Counted from the stretch's first letter, positions 24,540 through 38,053 are shown. The stretch: DNA of 64,000 nt from Mercenaria mercenaria (GCF_021730395.1 NC_069361.1:74905001-74969000), one strand, 5' to 3'. Translations and numbers: made by a program. Notes: generated by a model not told the origin, from the letters alone.

Positions 24540-26677
24540 AGTAAGTTTTTATTTTTTTAAGATTATTATTGATTTATTGCATAAAATTGGAAATGTTTGA
24601 TTTGATGTGCGATTTCCTGCTGTTCAAAATGAATTTACCTCTAAAACACAAGGGGGCAGATTAGACATCTTTGAAAATACTGAGTTACATGGAGTAAAAA
24701 TTCTCTATTTTGCCTTTACTCTTTAGATTACATATTGTGGAAGAAATGTAGGTAGGTTTTACTTCTGCCCCAAGCTTATTTTTGAATGAAGTGACAAAAT
24801 TTTAAACAGTCCCATAGGACTCGCACTTAATTCTTCGATGTTGGTGTTATAATTCTGTCTCATTAAATCCTTTTACTTGAGGAACCCTGGAAAAATGATA
24901 CTGACAGTTTTATTTTGTGTTTTATAATTGTTAACCAATAGTTTGACGTTTCTTTCATCAAAATTAATGGTAAAATGCATTCTCTGCAGACATTTTGGAC
25001 AATGGCCATCACTTTGAAATTTGTCTCTACTTGAGGTTCAGGAAATACCACAAATTATACAAAATTTATAAAAAACGGCACGTTAAAAGTTGTTTAAAAA
25101 TTGCAACACATTGCAAAACAAGGTCAACTTTAAGAATAAACCAAGCGAATGCCATTGTTTTAAACATTTCTATTAGGTATCTAATACCTTCAAGGGATAC
25201 TCATGTGTTTTTCAGGTTGTTTTGTCGACGTAAGTCTTTACTGTGACTTTATGTAAAGTCGCGAAAGTGTATGGCAAACTCCTGTCATGGTTTTAAACAT
25301 GAAATATCTATTTCTGAAAATAAAAGAAACCCTGGAAAGCAGTTTTAGATAATGAATAATGTTATCTTGTTGAACGCACATTCCACAGTGAAGGGGAGGC
25401 TTACGCAATGTTGAAAGCCTTTAAACAAATTAACCTCAGAAACGATAAATTGTCAACTGTAATACTATGGTTTTATTTTTTCTATATCATTTACACGAAG
25501 GAGTATCCCAACTTTAATTTTAATCTATAGATGACAGAAGCAGTCTCACAGACACATCATTATGTAAAGCCACTTTGGTGTGTTGAAACATGCCGCAGGG
25601 ATAGGGCTAGTTTTCCATATATATGAGTACTTTCGAATTGTGTTGGTCCGCTTTAAAAATAATTTAGCAGAAATATTTCATGGAAGACTTTCGAGCAGAA
25701 TTTTATATAATATGTATTTTAAAGAGTATTAACCATCAAAAACTTAAATAATTCAAAATACAAGTGAGTTTGGTCTAATTTTTTTTCTTTACTTTGGTAA
25801 AATATTAATGTAATTTCGTTTTTAAAATATTAAAAACTGCGTAATAAATATAGGTATTTTAACTGTAGTAAATTGGTTTCCTTGTTTTAACTAAATTAAA
25901 AGCTCTCGTCATCCCAAAGTGATTGTACCTTGGTATAAAGGTAACATGTGAATTTAATTCATTTATTGCAAAATATATATTAATAGTTGTTAAAAGCAAT
26001 TAACAACTGTAGATTTTCAGAGATGCAAATTTAAATTCAGACATTTATAACATAATATATATATATAGCACAATATTGTATCATCGGTCGGTATATTCAT
26101 TTTTTTTCAGCCAGTTTAGAATTTAGTTATAATATGCCGCATGTTCTGCGAAAAATGCGCTCTGCGTCCATGCACTAAATATATCATAATAAACCACTAA
26201 AATAAAAACCAACAGTGGTTACTGGTTTGATGGCTTCAACGCTCAAGAACAAAAAATTAATAGAACCACGGTTATTTTGTCAGTTGGTGAAAAAGCAGGA
26301 TTTTAGTAATAAAAAGTTATTTCTGATAGAAGAGAATTCCATATTTTAACTGATCGTCACTGGCGATTACAACTGACAAAGTGTTAATGAACGCCAAATT
26401 TTAGTAAATCCGGTATTTGGAGAATACTGAATTTATACAAATAAGCGCTAACGGTACAAGAATAATATCATTCTTAAGAAAATAGCAGATAATAGTATAA
26501 TCCTAATTTTTATAGAACGCGTGGGGCAGTTTTGATTAATTACAGATTTGATGTCACGTGGTCTAAGTCGGATAGACGAACTCGTTACCGTATCTATTCG
26601 TTATACCCTCACTGTGCTCGGGTATATGTCGGATAGGCACGATCACTCGATTGTCTGTCTTATACATTTCACGTAAA
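24540..26677. other. Block 2 spacer between gene B and mariner, no gene
   Basis: The sequence is AT-rich. From about 25,260 it matches 56,040-57,540 in block 3, and from about 25,545 it matches 8,310-9,423 in block 1. It ends in the left flank of the mariner. No convincing exon was found, although block 3 carries an extra exon-2 fragment in the corresponding interval. Confidence 0.5.
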
Positions 26678-27936
26678 CGAGGGGCGGTCGGAGAATATCC
26701 GGACTTTTCATGATGCTGACTTTCCACGTGCAGCTACCTACACATATTATACATGAGCAATTGCCTATAAATCGGTCAATGACAAGTGTATATACACGAA
26801 GTTTTGATCATTTGAACAAGGTAGGTGTTAGGGCTACCATGGGCTCTTAAGCTGGAGAAAAACAGATCTGTAATAAAATTCCTGCTTTTAGCGGATGATT
26901 TTCCCCACATTTTTCAAAGGTTCCAGAAAAGGTGTTCTAAAGCCTGCATATCCCGTTCAACCTTTTATAGCCGGGTTTCACAGTTTAGGGAAGGCAGGAC
27001 AAGCGTGACGGACAAGCCTAGGGTAGGGAGGCCCGCTGAGGCAGTGACCCCTAAATGGTGGCGCGTGTTGAGGTTTTTGTCATCAAAGATCGCAGAGTGA
27101 CATTGCAGGTGGTAGCTAATCTGTCTAGGATTGGTAAAACGCCGGCACATCAGATTTTACACGCAAAATTAGGTATGAGCAAGGTAAGTGCTAGGTGGGT
27201 GACGAAACAGTGGACAGAAGACCGAAAGGCGTCCAGGGTGACCATCGCAAAAGAACATTTTAGCCGTGATGAAAATAAGTTTTTGAGCTGTATTCTCATT
27301 GTGGATGAAATGCGGGTTTATTATGCTTAGCCCAGTCAAAGCAGTGGAAACGAGCTAGTACCCCACGTACCACGAAGTTCAAGCTGTCTCTCTCTGCTGG
27401 CAAGGCTATGTCCCCTTGCTTTTTGGATTCACGTGGAATAATACCGGCTCATTTCATGCCAAAAGATCAAACTGTGACTGCTAGATACTACTCAGAAGTA
27501 ATTTTGAAAAAATAAATAATAAAAAAGAAACACAGAAAAGGTTGCGCCCCAGGCTAGCTCATGGAAGTGTCCTTCTTTTGTAGGACAATGCCCCTTCTCA
27601 TACTTATCAACTCCGTCAACTGTCAATTGTTGTCCCACCCTCCGTACAACCCAGACCTTGCCCCCTGCGAGTTTTATTTGTTTCCAAAACTGAAATAAGG
27701 CTCGCTGGAAACAAATATGAGATCAGGGCGGCTTTAATTTCAGCTGTTATTATTATTACCTCAGCAAAAGGTCTACTTCATGGTTTGCAGAGGGAATACA
27801 AAAGCTCCCTAGAAGATGGCAAAAGTGTATAGACGTAGGTGGGGGAATACTTTGAAAAAGAATTTTAAAAAATTGAAAATTGTTGAACGATTTATGTGAA
27901 AGAGCAAAAAATCCGTATATTTTCCGACGCCCCTTG
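26678..27936 (+). mobile_element. Degenerate mariner (Tc1/mariner DD34D) transposon
   Basis: Terminal inverted repeats CGAGGGGCGGTCGGAGAAT and CAAGGGGCGTCGGAAAAT (read inward) enclose about 1.26 kb, a normal mariner length, with a TA at the right edge. Transposase pieces are readable in several frames. They include a helix-turn-helix-like ISRSTFYSRVSQFREGRTS with GRP following, then GMSKVSARWV near 27,175. VDEMRVYYA at the first catalytic Asp is followed by a stop. DNAPSHT (27,584) and HPPYNPDLAPCEFYLFPKLK (27,636) cover the second and third Asp. Frameshifts and stops make it inactive. A stub at 9,424 and an internal fragment at 57,549 occupy equivalent places, so insertion preceded block duplication. 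Confidence 0.85.
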
Positions 27937-29192
27937 TATTTCAACTTCTACGATTATGTCATTCTAAAATCGCGTACATGTGCGATATTAAAGAGGTGTG
28001 TCAGGAAAAATGCTATTTCAGCTTAACACGTATGAAAGAAATAATTTGGATCCTTTATTTTCTTCGACGCCTGCAGACGATATACATCATTGACATATAT
28101 CAGATCAATAGCTCATGCTGAAGTGAAAAGTGTAAGTATTTCATTCCGAACCTGCATTTTGTATTTAGTAGACTTCACTTTAATTATTAATACTAATAAC
28201 ACTAATAATTGGTTTGAATAATATAAAATGTATTTTTAGAATATGGTGTATAAGAAACGAACACTTTTATTAATTTCTTTAACAGGTCTCTTTTCTTCGT
28301 TGGTGCTTTAAAGACAACGTCTCCGTAACGACTTAAGAAGATCGCATCGTCTACGTATTGATAGTTTGGCAAGATTAAAAAACCTTAAACATTTTTCGTT
28401 GTCTTTTTGGGCTGTATTTTTCTACAGGAATTCTAATGCCATTCTCCTTCTGCGCCCGTCTAAAATATCCCCAAACGTTGCGCATGCGCGTTTTCCATTT
28501 GTCCATATATCTATTCCATTTTAGTCAGACATTGTTATTGAAAGACGGCTTTGGATTGGTTGAAAAAAGTGTAGGGAAACCCGTAAGACTTAATGAGACG
28601 TAAGCTGATCGGATAAAAAGGTTATGTTTACAATCATAAAATTTGTGTCAAAATCAAGCAATATAATGTTTTCTGTGAAATTTGGAATATTTTACTAGTG
28701 TCTGGCTGGACGGTTGACTTTACAATTCTGTATTTAGAATAGTAGGTGGCAGTGGGTATTTTGCCTCTAAATGCCATTTAAGAAAGGGGGTAGGTTTGTC
28801 TGCAGAAATATTGTAAGAAAATGGATTGAATAAGCCTATATAAAATTGCTATTTTTGTGTGTCTGAAATGCTGTCTAACTGAAAGAATCACAATATCTAA
28901 GACTGTATCAGAGAAGAACTGCTGTTTGATCGGTCTTTCAAAAATTTAAGACGGATTTTCCTGTATTTATGTTCACTATCATTCATACTTTACAATATTC
29001 TAAAGAACTCGTATGCACTGAATTTTCAAATAGCAAAGAGATTTTGATTGATTATTTCAATTGTTAATATCATCTATTTTTTTACTCTGAAATGTTTTAA
29101 AAAATCAATTTTGGCTTGCTTTCGATAGATTGTTATAAAAGTTCAAGGATATATCAGATAGCATAATTTAATTGTAAACATTCTGTAAAATA

Positions 29193-30561
29193 AACAAGAG
29201 GGTCACGATGACCCTGAATCGCTGTCCTGAGTAATATGAGCCACATGTTTCAAATGGCAAACTGATGCTAAAATATTAGAAAGTAGGTCAGTAGGTCACA
29301 TTCATGGTCACTGAAAATCAGTTTTAAGACCGGTATGCAAAACTGTACATGTCATCCAAATTTCAAGGCTGTATCTTAAAAAAACCAAGAAAGTAGGTCA
29401 GTAGGTCAAGGTCACAGTAAGGTGACCCGTAATCACTTGGGTACATCAGGTAAATATAATTAAACAGTCTAGGAAATATGATCTGATAATTTTTTAAGTA
29501 TTTTTTCCTATATAATTCATATAAAAAGTGACCCCCAGGGCGGGGCCTCTTTTCACCCCAGGGGCATAATTTGAACAATCCTGTTAGAGGTCTACTAGGC
29601 AATGCTACATACCAAATATCAAAGGTCTAGGTATTGTGGTTTCAGACAAGAAGAATTTTAAAGATTTTTTCCTATATAAGTCTATGTAAAATTGGGATCC
29701 CCGGGTGGGGCCTCTTTTCACCCTAGGGTAAAAATTTGAACAATGTTGGTAGAGGACCACCAGGCAATGCTACATACCAAATATCAAAGGCCTAGGTCTT
29801 GTGGTTTTAGACAAAAAGATTTTTATTTTTTTTTCCTATACAAGTCTATGTAAAACTTGGGACCCCCGGGATGGTGACTCTTTTCACCCCAGAGGCATAA
29901 TTTAAACAATCTTGGTAGAGGACCACCAGATTATGTCACATACCAAATATCAAAGCCCTAGGCCCTGTGGTTTTTGACAAGAAGATTTTCAAGTTTTTTC
30001 CTATATAAGTCTATATAAACCATTTGACCCCCGGGTGGGGCTATATTTGACCCTAGGGAGATAATTTTGAAAATCTAGGTAGAAGACCATTAGATAATGC
30101 TACATACCAATTATCAAAGCCCTAGGCCCTGTGGTTTTGGACAAGAAGATTTTCAAAGTTTTCCCCTATATAAATCTATGTAAACCATGTGACTCCCCCA
30201 GGGCGGGGTCATATTTGATCCTAGGGGGATAATTTGAATAAATTTGGGAGAGGACCATTAGATGATGCCACATACTAAATATCAAAGCCCTAGCTACTGT
30301 GGTTTTGGACAAGAAGATTTTTAAACTTTTTCCTTTCGGTTGCCATTGCAACCAGAGTTCTGTATGGAATTCATTTCTTTGACTAATTTTTGATGAGGAC
30401 CATACAAGGGACATTCCTGTGAAGTTTCATCAAAATTGGACTGGTGGTTTAGGCTGGGAGGTGTTGACGGGCGACGGACGACTGACGACGGACGACGACG
30501 GACGCCGGACAATCACTGACCACAAAAGCTCACCCTTGAGCACTTCGTGCTCAGGTGAGCT
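29193..30561 (-). mobile_element. Hairpin-ended interspersed element with ~166-bp tandem units
   Basis: It begins with GGGTCACGATGACCC and ends with CACTTCGTGCTCAGGTGAGC and TA, which is the reverse orientation of the 23,355 element. The interior is made of about five units. Each contains TACATACCAAATATCAAAG and a GTGGTTTT-GACAAGAAGATTTT box, at about 29,605, 29,770, 29,937, 30,101 and 30,269 (spacing about 165-168). There is no coding capacity. It was inserted into a gene D intron. Confidence 0.65.
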
Positions 30562-31245
30562 AAAAAAAACCCTATTGTTTCTCGAAATTTTACACAGGTA
30601 AATACATTTTGGCCATAAAACTAACGTTACATGTATTTGACATATCTCTAAATTTTTTGAAGTTTCTATCACCATTCCTATGTACAATTAGAAAGATAAA
30701 ATACCATACCTAACATATGGATCTTGCAAAATGAATATCAGATTCACGAAAATCTCAAATAATATGTGGGTCTTTTGTTCGAAATAACAAACGCACTGTC
30801 GAAAATATAAAGAACATAGAATCTACCAAATACAACATACTCGTTACATATCGTAGACTTTAAGCGATTTTTCCGTAATCTTTGAAGATTCCTGCAAAGA
30901 AAAGCGTCATGTCTCCAAGATGGTGGCATGGTGCTTTTGATTTTTTATCTTTGATAAACATCAACCCCACAACAACTGCAAAAAAGATATTGTTTAAATT
31001 CTTTGCCATAATAAGACATGAATCCAATGTAGTACCCGAATCTTTGAAGTGGCAGCACAAAGAGACATAAATGTAATAGTTATTAGACACCTGTTTCACT
31101 ACCATTGCTTTTGCCGTCTAGGATTTATTGCCGCTAAGTAAGGAAACGGCTGAATGGAAGAGTGAAAATGAAATCTTCAAAAAGTTTGTGTGTTTTTTGT
31201 TCGGCGAACGCCGTCATAGAACGAATTCGTGACCTAGACTATAAG

Positions 31246-31393
31246 GATCTTACATGCCCGCCTGTGTAAGACAGGTTTTTCTCTACCCGAGGGACAGTGT
31301 GGAATGAAAAACCGAGTGTTAGCGAGGTTTTTTATCCAAGCTGTCCCGAGGGTTGGGAAAGCGGCTGTCTTACACAGGCAGACATGTTGGATC
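31246..31393. mobile_element. MITE-like inverted repeat (GCCTGTGTAAGACAG)
   Basis: Arms of about 50 bp, GATCTTACATGCC and CCTGTGTAAGACAG on the left with CTGTCTTACACAGGCAGACA on the right, enclose a GAGGGACAG-rich centre. It lies between exons 4 and 3 of degenerate gene D and may extend to about 31,600. Confidence 0.6.
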
Positions 31394-34300
31394 ATTTTTC
31401 TTGCCTATCACGTTCAAAATAGATCGTGATGACGAATAGATATGGGTATTTTCTGGCATTATTTATATAGTTTATGACGTCATGATAGTGCAAATACTAT
31501 GTGACGTCACCAAAATGCACGCTATTTTAAACAAGGGAAAAACACCCCTCGCGCGTGCTCGGACAAAATGTAAATACTTTCCTCGCTAGGTAGGGAAGAA
31601 TATAGTTTTAAAGCTACGTTTCGTTCAGTATATTTAGAAGAATATTGATAGATCTAAAATGATAAGTAAGTTTAATAAATATAATAAAAACCTGTTCAAA
31701 TACCAACATATAGATTCTATCAATTTACAGAAAAGGCTGAATACGGTCTGCGTATCACATTAATAAGGGTGTGATTAGCCGATCGATTAAGGTCTTCTAG
31801 GTAGGGAAGTGACTTCCAGACCACTGCTGTAATTATTCGTTGTATGATAAACGAAACAAAATTACACCTCTACGAAACCTTTGTGAAAAATTAAAAGAGA
31901 ACCATTTAAATTGTTAAAGTGTGGTGTTTAGTTTTGCTATTTGAAAAATGTTACACAAATGATATGAAAACCTCATAAACTTCTTGTCTTATTACCATTC
32001 GCCGACCATCGTTTTTAAAGATATTTCTTGTTTTCTCGTACTTGCATCATCGCAATTTGGTCTCCTATCCCAGTATAATACAGTTGCTTTCTTTCCGGTT
32101 TGTTGTTGTTAATCATGTTTTTGGCATGTATTTCCCGACGTCAAGTCGGTAAGTTTCAAGTCCGTAACATCAAGTTCCGTTGTTCCCACAGTACAGATTA
32201 CCGTCGCAATCTAACAGGTTGCTCATGCTGAAAAAAAAAATCAAACACAAACCAGATTTAGGTAACTTTCTGGCGACTTTTACAAGCGCTCGGAGTTCTT
32301 GCTTTTATTTGATACGGCTCGTCATAACATATGCTTATTAATAACTTTTCCGAAAAGTATCTTAGCAACAAAATCTATAGGCAAAGGATATCCTATAATG
32401 GAAGCATAGAGCGCGGCTAATCAAAATAAGAGTTCGTGAAAGGTAATGAAATGTGCTAGCAACTCTATTATCAAGGAATATTGAATGGACTCCATGATCC
32501 TACTAAAGGACCAGAAAATATTACTGGACTCAAACGAAATCTTGAACTAGAGGTACATGCGTTTAAAGACCGTTCTTAACCAGTATCATTTTGGCTTTTC
32601 AAATGCATATTTCTAGTAAACGTTTATTGGTTTGCCCAGTTATGACTAATAAATGACATAAAGACAGCAATTTATTTTAATATAGTGGTGTTTACCGACT
32701 AAGCTGTTCATACACTTCAAAAGAATAAAAGAATTCGAAGTGCAAACAAACCGCAAAAAAACGCTTATGTCTCATCAATGAACTATTCATTTCATTCAGA
32801 TAGCTAAATTATGTTATCGCTGTATCATAAACATACATACTGTGAAAATTTTATCAAGATCAAGGTACAAATTGATTAAAACCCCGACAACTCAATTTAG
32901 ACTCCAGTCATATAACGGTGGTCGGTTTCACCATTGGATTCTGAACGTGTACTGGCCTGATCATCCCAAGTAACTGACAGGAATCCGAGGTGGACAATGA
33001 ATGACTTCAAACATACCGTCTTCCTTCATATCGAGGAACATTCATCTCGCCCGGAGCAAGCTAACCGGGTAGGTTTAATGCTTTATTTTCTTGTCTTTGT
33101 GTAGTAAATCAGTTGTTCCCTATATCAGTTCACCTAGATTCCATACAAAACTTTTCCTCCATAAAAACCAACGTAACCGCGGCAATACTGTCTTTCAAGT
33201 CATCAAAGAGAACATTATTAAGACGTTTCACCCAGGGATCGAACAACCACCTTCTCTATATATATTTGAAACTGAACGTTTTAGCTAATTTAGGGAAGCG
33301 CCATATGAATAACAACCACACATATACAGTAAATTTTCATGTTTTCTTCATATGGACCGACAAAAAGATATTTTGAAAACAACAGGTAAATGGTCGTTTT
33401 TTACTTGATAATTGACAAATGAGAACAAGAAGATTTACGTGCAAGGTATTTCGAAACTACTATGAAGGTTGAATCCATTCTGCGATAGTTTCGACTTTTC
33501 CGGAGTTCTAGGAAGTACCGTGATCTGGCCCCAATTTCACGAAAATACTTAGTTAAGTCTGTTATTTTAAAATCGTATTATTGCTCAACTTATTGTTTAA
33601 TGTTGATTTTTTCTATAACAATGTATTTATAGCTAAATTATACTATGGTTAGTAGTACCTATTTCAGTCGTCAGACAAATAAGATATTTCTTATATAAGT
33701 ACGATGTAACGAACTTAAGTATTTGCTTAAGTATATTATTTATTTCTATACTTTGTTTTTGTGTAAAGTTCAGAATTGTTGTGTTTTGATCTATGAAATA
33801 GTCATATACGGTTCTGATATAGATGAAAAAGTCAACATTGAAGACGCATAAACAAGCATTTGAAATAACAGACTTAGTTAAGCAATTACTTAATTTTATT
33901 TATTTTTTTCGTAAAATTGGGGCCTGGATCTTAATTTCCATGCCATTCTGTATGTGTTTCCGTATTATACTTAGCAAAGTTTTTCCCACAAGAGAATGTC
34001 TTTGATTCCGTCGTACGCTTAGCGTAGCGTTTTAGACCTTTCTATTACCATCGAATCATGACAAATGTGTGTTCCCTGGTCGTATTCAGTAAAGAAACCA
34101 CAGATTAATCGTCGACTATATCGACTTCTCCTAAAATAAAAACGCTTGCAATTTAAAATTTCACTTCATTTCTTACAGGAAAAAGATATTTGATAACTCT
34201 CTATATTTTTAAACTTAAGATGCTATAAGGTTTTACCGCAAAACCATAATTCTGTTAAAACTATCATGTTCCTTCCTGTATATATTGAAATGTCATTACC

Positions 34301-34639
34301 AAGCTTGGAAACGGTACGTATATATAGACCTTCTATAAAAAGAAATAGGGAAAACCGATTATGCGTTCGTCGTCAATGTTATAGAATGTTTAAAATTATG
34401 TAGGCCTTCTTGCACAATAAGGAGTGGTTAAAATAATACTTGTTTGTTTGGGGGCAGGTAAATCTGTATCAGTAAAAGTACACCCCTCTTTTATGGAACT
34501 CCACCATTAATATAAAGAGCAGGCAATACCCCTTTAACAGAATTTCGAAGTTATCACATTCGGCGAAATTTAAAACGTCATCGCCTTTTTCGATTCTTCG
34601 AGAAGATCATAACAGGCATGTAAAATTTATTAACATTAA

Positions 34640-34990
34640 ATTCGAAAAACTACCAATCCTTCCCTTGTACTTGCTTGGGTTCTTTGTTGCTTTTTTGTTG
34701 TATTTTCAGTTGGATCGACTTTAGTGATAGCCTTGTAGCAGACCAGGAAATTACAGCGATTCCAGGCTCCATGGGCAGGACACGGCGTGAACCATCGGTC
34801 CGAACTATCAGCTTTGGCCAACATATATTTATAAGAGAGGGGGCACCATGTTTTTCGGGTTCCACTGCTTTGTTAAATGCTGAAAAGGTGCCATATAGTT
34901 ATTTTTCGGCGCCTACAAACATATAATAGTACAAAAAAGTAATATAAATTAAATATGGCCAGACAGGAACTATGAGTTTTGAAGTAAGGA
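34640..34990. other. Upstream flank of gene D unit, repeated in all blocks
   Basis: A stretch with GTAGCAGACCAGGAAATTAC and a later AGCTTTGGCCAACATAT is also found at 10,330-10,660 and, more diverged, at 61,110-61,320. It marks the far end of each block. It is non-coding as far as I can see and could itself be an old transposable element. Confidence 0.5.
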
Positions 34991-37357
34991 ATTAATTACA
35001 GAGTTACACGTGTTTGAATACAAGATGTATAAGTGATTTGATTTTGTATGTGTGCTGTGTTAAACAATTTTTGATGCTATTTTGTGCTGTTTAAACAATT
35101 TGTGCTGATTTGCTGTGTGTTGCTGACAACAATTGAAGATTAAGAAATATACAGTTATATTTGAACATTTTGCTTCTAAAAAGGGTTCACGTCTATTTTC
35201 GACAAACTTAGGGTAATTACTAATTAACATAGAAAAGTGGAGATGTGTGCACGACATTGTTATTAAAGATATGTTTATGATAAATAGATTAAAAAGTATA
35301 ACAAGGGGTTAATATATCTTTTGTTCTTTCACTTACAAACAATATAAAGGAAGAAGCCATACCGACAGTCAGCACTCTTAAGGGTGGCAAACAGTTTCTT
35401 CGCCTTACAGAGGTGAAAGAATGCGGGTTAAGGTAAAGTTCGAGTAAAACACACTTGAGTCCCGCTTTCTTCCCCTTTTGTTATTTGCATACCAAACATA
35501 GTAAGACCCGACTTTACGACATGATATTTTACTAAGAAGTTGATATACGGCTTGATTTAGCCCAAGGGTCATTATGAAACTAAGAGTGCCATTACGGCCA
35601 GTAGGCATACACCAGCTGTTTATTGGCCTTTCTATTATATACATTCTCTTCGTAACGATTTATGTTGGTATTTTCATTATACATATTTTCCACAAACAGT
35701 AGTTTGTATTGCTATTTTCATCGACAATGCCGTCATTATTTCAGAATCGATCCGAAAGTGATTCAGTCCCATTTCACCCGCCATAACGACGTTGCTTCAT
35801 GACGTCAACGTCAGAACGCGCTGATGTTCCGGTTACCCAAGGCCATTATGATTGAGGCGCGTGAGCACACTGTGCCATTATGGATCCGTTAATACCGGCA
35901 GTAATGACCGTTTTTAACGGCAATTTTGTTACTATTTATAGTAAGGTATATAATGAATTTTACATGTTATTTTGTCTGCCCCCCTAAGATATTACTCGTG
36001 GTGAATGCTTGTTTTGGAGTATTATTATTACATAAAAAATTGTGCAGTTCAGATGTTTACTCCATGGCTCGCGTATAGTGAATGGTATCAAAGGATATAA
36101 GGGTCAGTGACAATAACTCGTGCGATGTACATACATGGGTTGTCTCTTATAATGAAATCAAATAAAAGCAACCAATTGTATATTAATTTTGGTTTGTATT
36201 ATATCCCAAACAGTGGTATGTCGTTGAATAAAATCATTGTTTGGAGTTTAGATGCGAAGAAAATACGCTTTTGCATCTACTTAATAACACAGGTGAAAGT
36301 AACATACCATGAGTCCATAAACCATATACACTTAAATATATTACATGTGCAAAAATATTGTTTTATGAGAGAAAAATGCTAAAAAGTCATTCTGAAAGAT
36401 TTTTGCTCTTGCGACAATGAGCAAGGAAAAAACAACATTTTGACAAGAACATTGCTTCTAGGTCCGCATATTTAAAAAAAACAACAATGATTGGTCGCTC
36501 AAATGTCTTTTTCTGTGGGTGTAATTTGCTTGTAATTCATGTTCATTTTTCTGTGTTTCCGACCAAATGTCTTTGTCTAGGGGTGTAACCTGCTTGTAAT
36601 TGTGTTCATTTTTCTGTGTCCGTCCATCAGTCACAAAAGGTTAGAGTCTACAATAATTTCAAAAGTATAGTAGATTGTTTCATGAAACATAATATTCGCA
36701 GTATCTTATTTTGTCCGTCTGTCTGTCTGCTTGTTTATCTGTTCGTTAGTCACACTTTAAAAATACAAGAGATTTTCCCATGAAACCTGGTTTATAGGTT
36801 CTGCTTGTTTATCCGTTCGTCTGTCTGTCTGTCCTCCCATCAGTCACAGCACGAACAAACATATAAAGATATGCGCTTCATCTTAACAAAATGTAGAAAA
36901 ATATCTTGAAACCTCATAGTTCAACAAATGACGTCACGACATTGTAACGTCGAGGCGCAATGCACGTGGCGTTGCGCGAGAAAATGAGTATGATTTAGTT
37001 AAAACCATTGAAAATACATAAAATACAAAGAAAATTTGTTTCTTTAAGTGAACGATCGATCCATTCCACCCGTGAACACAATAATTTACAACATACTCGT
37101 GGCTGCGCCATTCGTGAAATATATTACATAATGGTGTTCACTCAGTGAAATACATTTCAATCGTGAAATATATTTCAGTCTTACACCGACCTCTGTGCCA
37201 TCATCTACCATAAATGGTATTCACTCATTTACAAAATAACAGAACATTTTATGCGCATTTTTTTGATTTCTGAAATGGGGTTTGGTAGTAAAATTAATAA
37301 AATTACATCTTTGCGTTATTCAGTATTTTTGTTTACAACATAGGTCTAAATATGTGC
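34991..37357. other. Inter-block region, no gene recognised
   Basis: The sequence is AT-rich and single-copy in this window. A roughly 66-bp direct duplication lies at about 36,500-36,626 (GACCAAATGTCTTT...CATTTTTCTGTGT), followed by degenerate GTCTGTCTGTCTG tracts to about 36,840. Around 37,080-37,180 are GTGAAATATATT-like repeats. A minus-strand 79-codon open frame at 35,405-35,644 has no recognised motif. Confidence 0.45.
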
Positions 37358-37361
37358 TTAA

Positions 37362-37534
37362 TCCTTATCATGCTGGACACGACTGATTCTGTCTTTCCGA
37401 CTAGTGTAGATCATGATCTACACTGTTTTCCATTCAGTCAGTATCTTTTTGGTAAGCACCCCTTTTACCAGTTAATGGTACTCTCCAAATTGAAAGATGG
37501 ACAAGTTCATTATAGAAATTTAGCAGGGAAAGGG
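37362..37534. mobile_element. piggyBac-type MITE flanked by TTAA
   Basis: A 173-bp element is bounded by TTAA at 37,358-37,361 and 37,535-37,538. Its ends are TCCTTATCATGC and, read inward from the right, CCCTTTCCCTGC. TTAA target duplication and a CCYTT start are piggyBac-superfamily traits. An overlapping 99-codon open frame at 37,352-37,651 is a by-product of this repeat. Confidence 0.65.
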
Positions 37535-37757
37535 TTAATTTTCAAAAGTGTTGTAACTAATTTTTGGTTGGGTGTTTTGTTCTGTATATGTCTTAAACAA
37601 GGGATATGCTACTATAAATGTCATTATAGCTCTGTAAATGATCATTCATAGATACTTATAACTGGACAAAACAGGTAACCCGCCATTCATTTGCTGTTTT
37701 ATCAATATCTGAAAAGTTGTTAAAATTGTCTAGAATTTACAAACTTTAGAAAAACAT

Positions 37758-37960
37758 TTAATCAGGCCTTTGCGTCTTCGCCCCGAAAACACGATAGCAC
37801 GACAAATTGGCAGTGTGTCGTCCGTTCGGGTCCTCGTGTCTTCGGGTTGGGACAAAGACAAAAAGACACGACAAAATAAAGGGCGACGGCACGACAAAAA
37901 CCCAAAGACAAAACAAATCAGCAGTCAAATTTTCGACTTTCGTGTCCTCGTGTCTTTTAA
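37758..37960. repeat. GACACGACAAA-rich degenerate repeat
   Basis: Alternating ACACGACAAA and TTCGTGTCCTCGTGTCTT motifs on both strands give loose inverted repeats. It resembles the 56-bp arrays at 170, 13,675 and 43,735. Confidence 0.45.
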
Positions 37961-38053
37961 AAAAACTTGTTAGAGAAACAGCAGTCGATGGTATATACAA
38001 AATATCTAAACTCTGGATCTTGCAGCTTAAAGGAAAAAAGATTGTTAATGTTT

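Larger units (their letters stand above)
28270..34095 (-). pseudogene. Gene D: galaxin-like subfamily II paralog, degenerate
   Basis: Exon 5 (about 28,270-28,500) still reads NGIRIPVEKYSPKRQRK and, after a frameshift, FLILPNYQYVDDAIF and GDVVFKAP, closely matching gene C. Exon 4 (30,848-30,975) keeps the 128-bp length, the TTTTTTGCAG acceptor and the ATAT/GTAACG donor, but has an in-frame stop after CCGVDVYQR. Exon 3 (32,082-32,227) begins MSNLLDCDGNLYCGNNGT, then a stop. A lone repeat of another flavour, LICGFFTEYDQGTHICHDSM, lies near 34,030-34,110. I found no convincing signal-peptide exon. A 1.37-kb transposable element sits between exons 5 and 4. D and E share NYQYVDD where A, B and C have NYRYLND or similar, defining a second subfamily. 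Confidence 0.6.

Noticed and set aside
34200-34300. A short MIVLTELWFC frame before GTAAAAC as gene D signal exon
   Set aside because: It is too short for a signal peptide, it joins to the repeat exon with an immediate stop, and it is not open in block 1.
35405-35644. A 79-codon minus-strand open frame with a Lys/Arg-rich stretch
   Set aside because: I could not recognise a family, splice sites or a second copy in the window, so it is left as unassigned.
37352-37651. A 99-codon plus-strand open frame
   Set aside because: The first two thirds coincide with a TTAA-flanked MITE. There is no domain.
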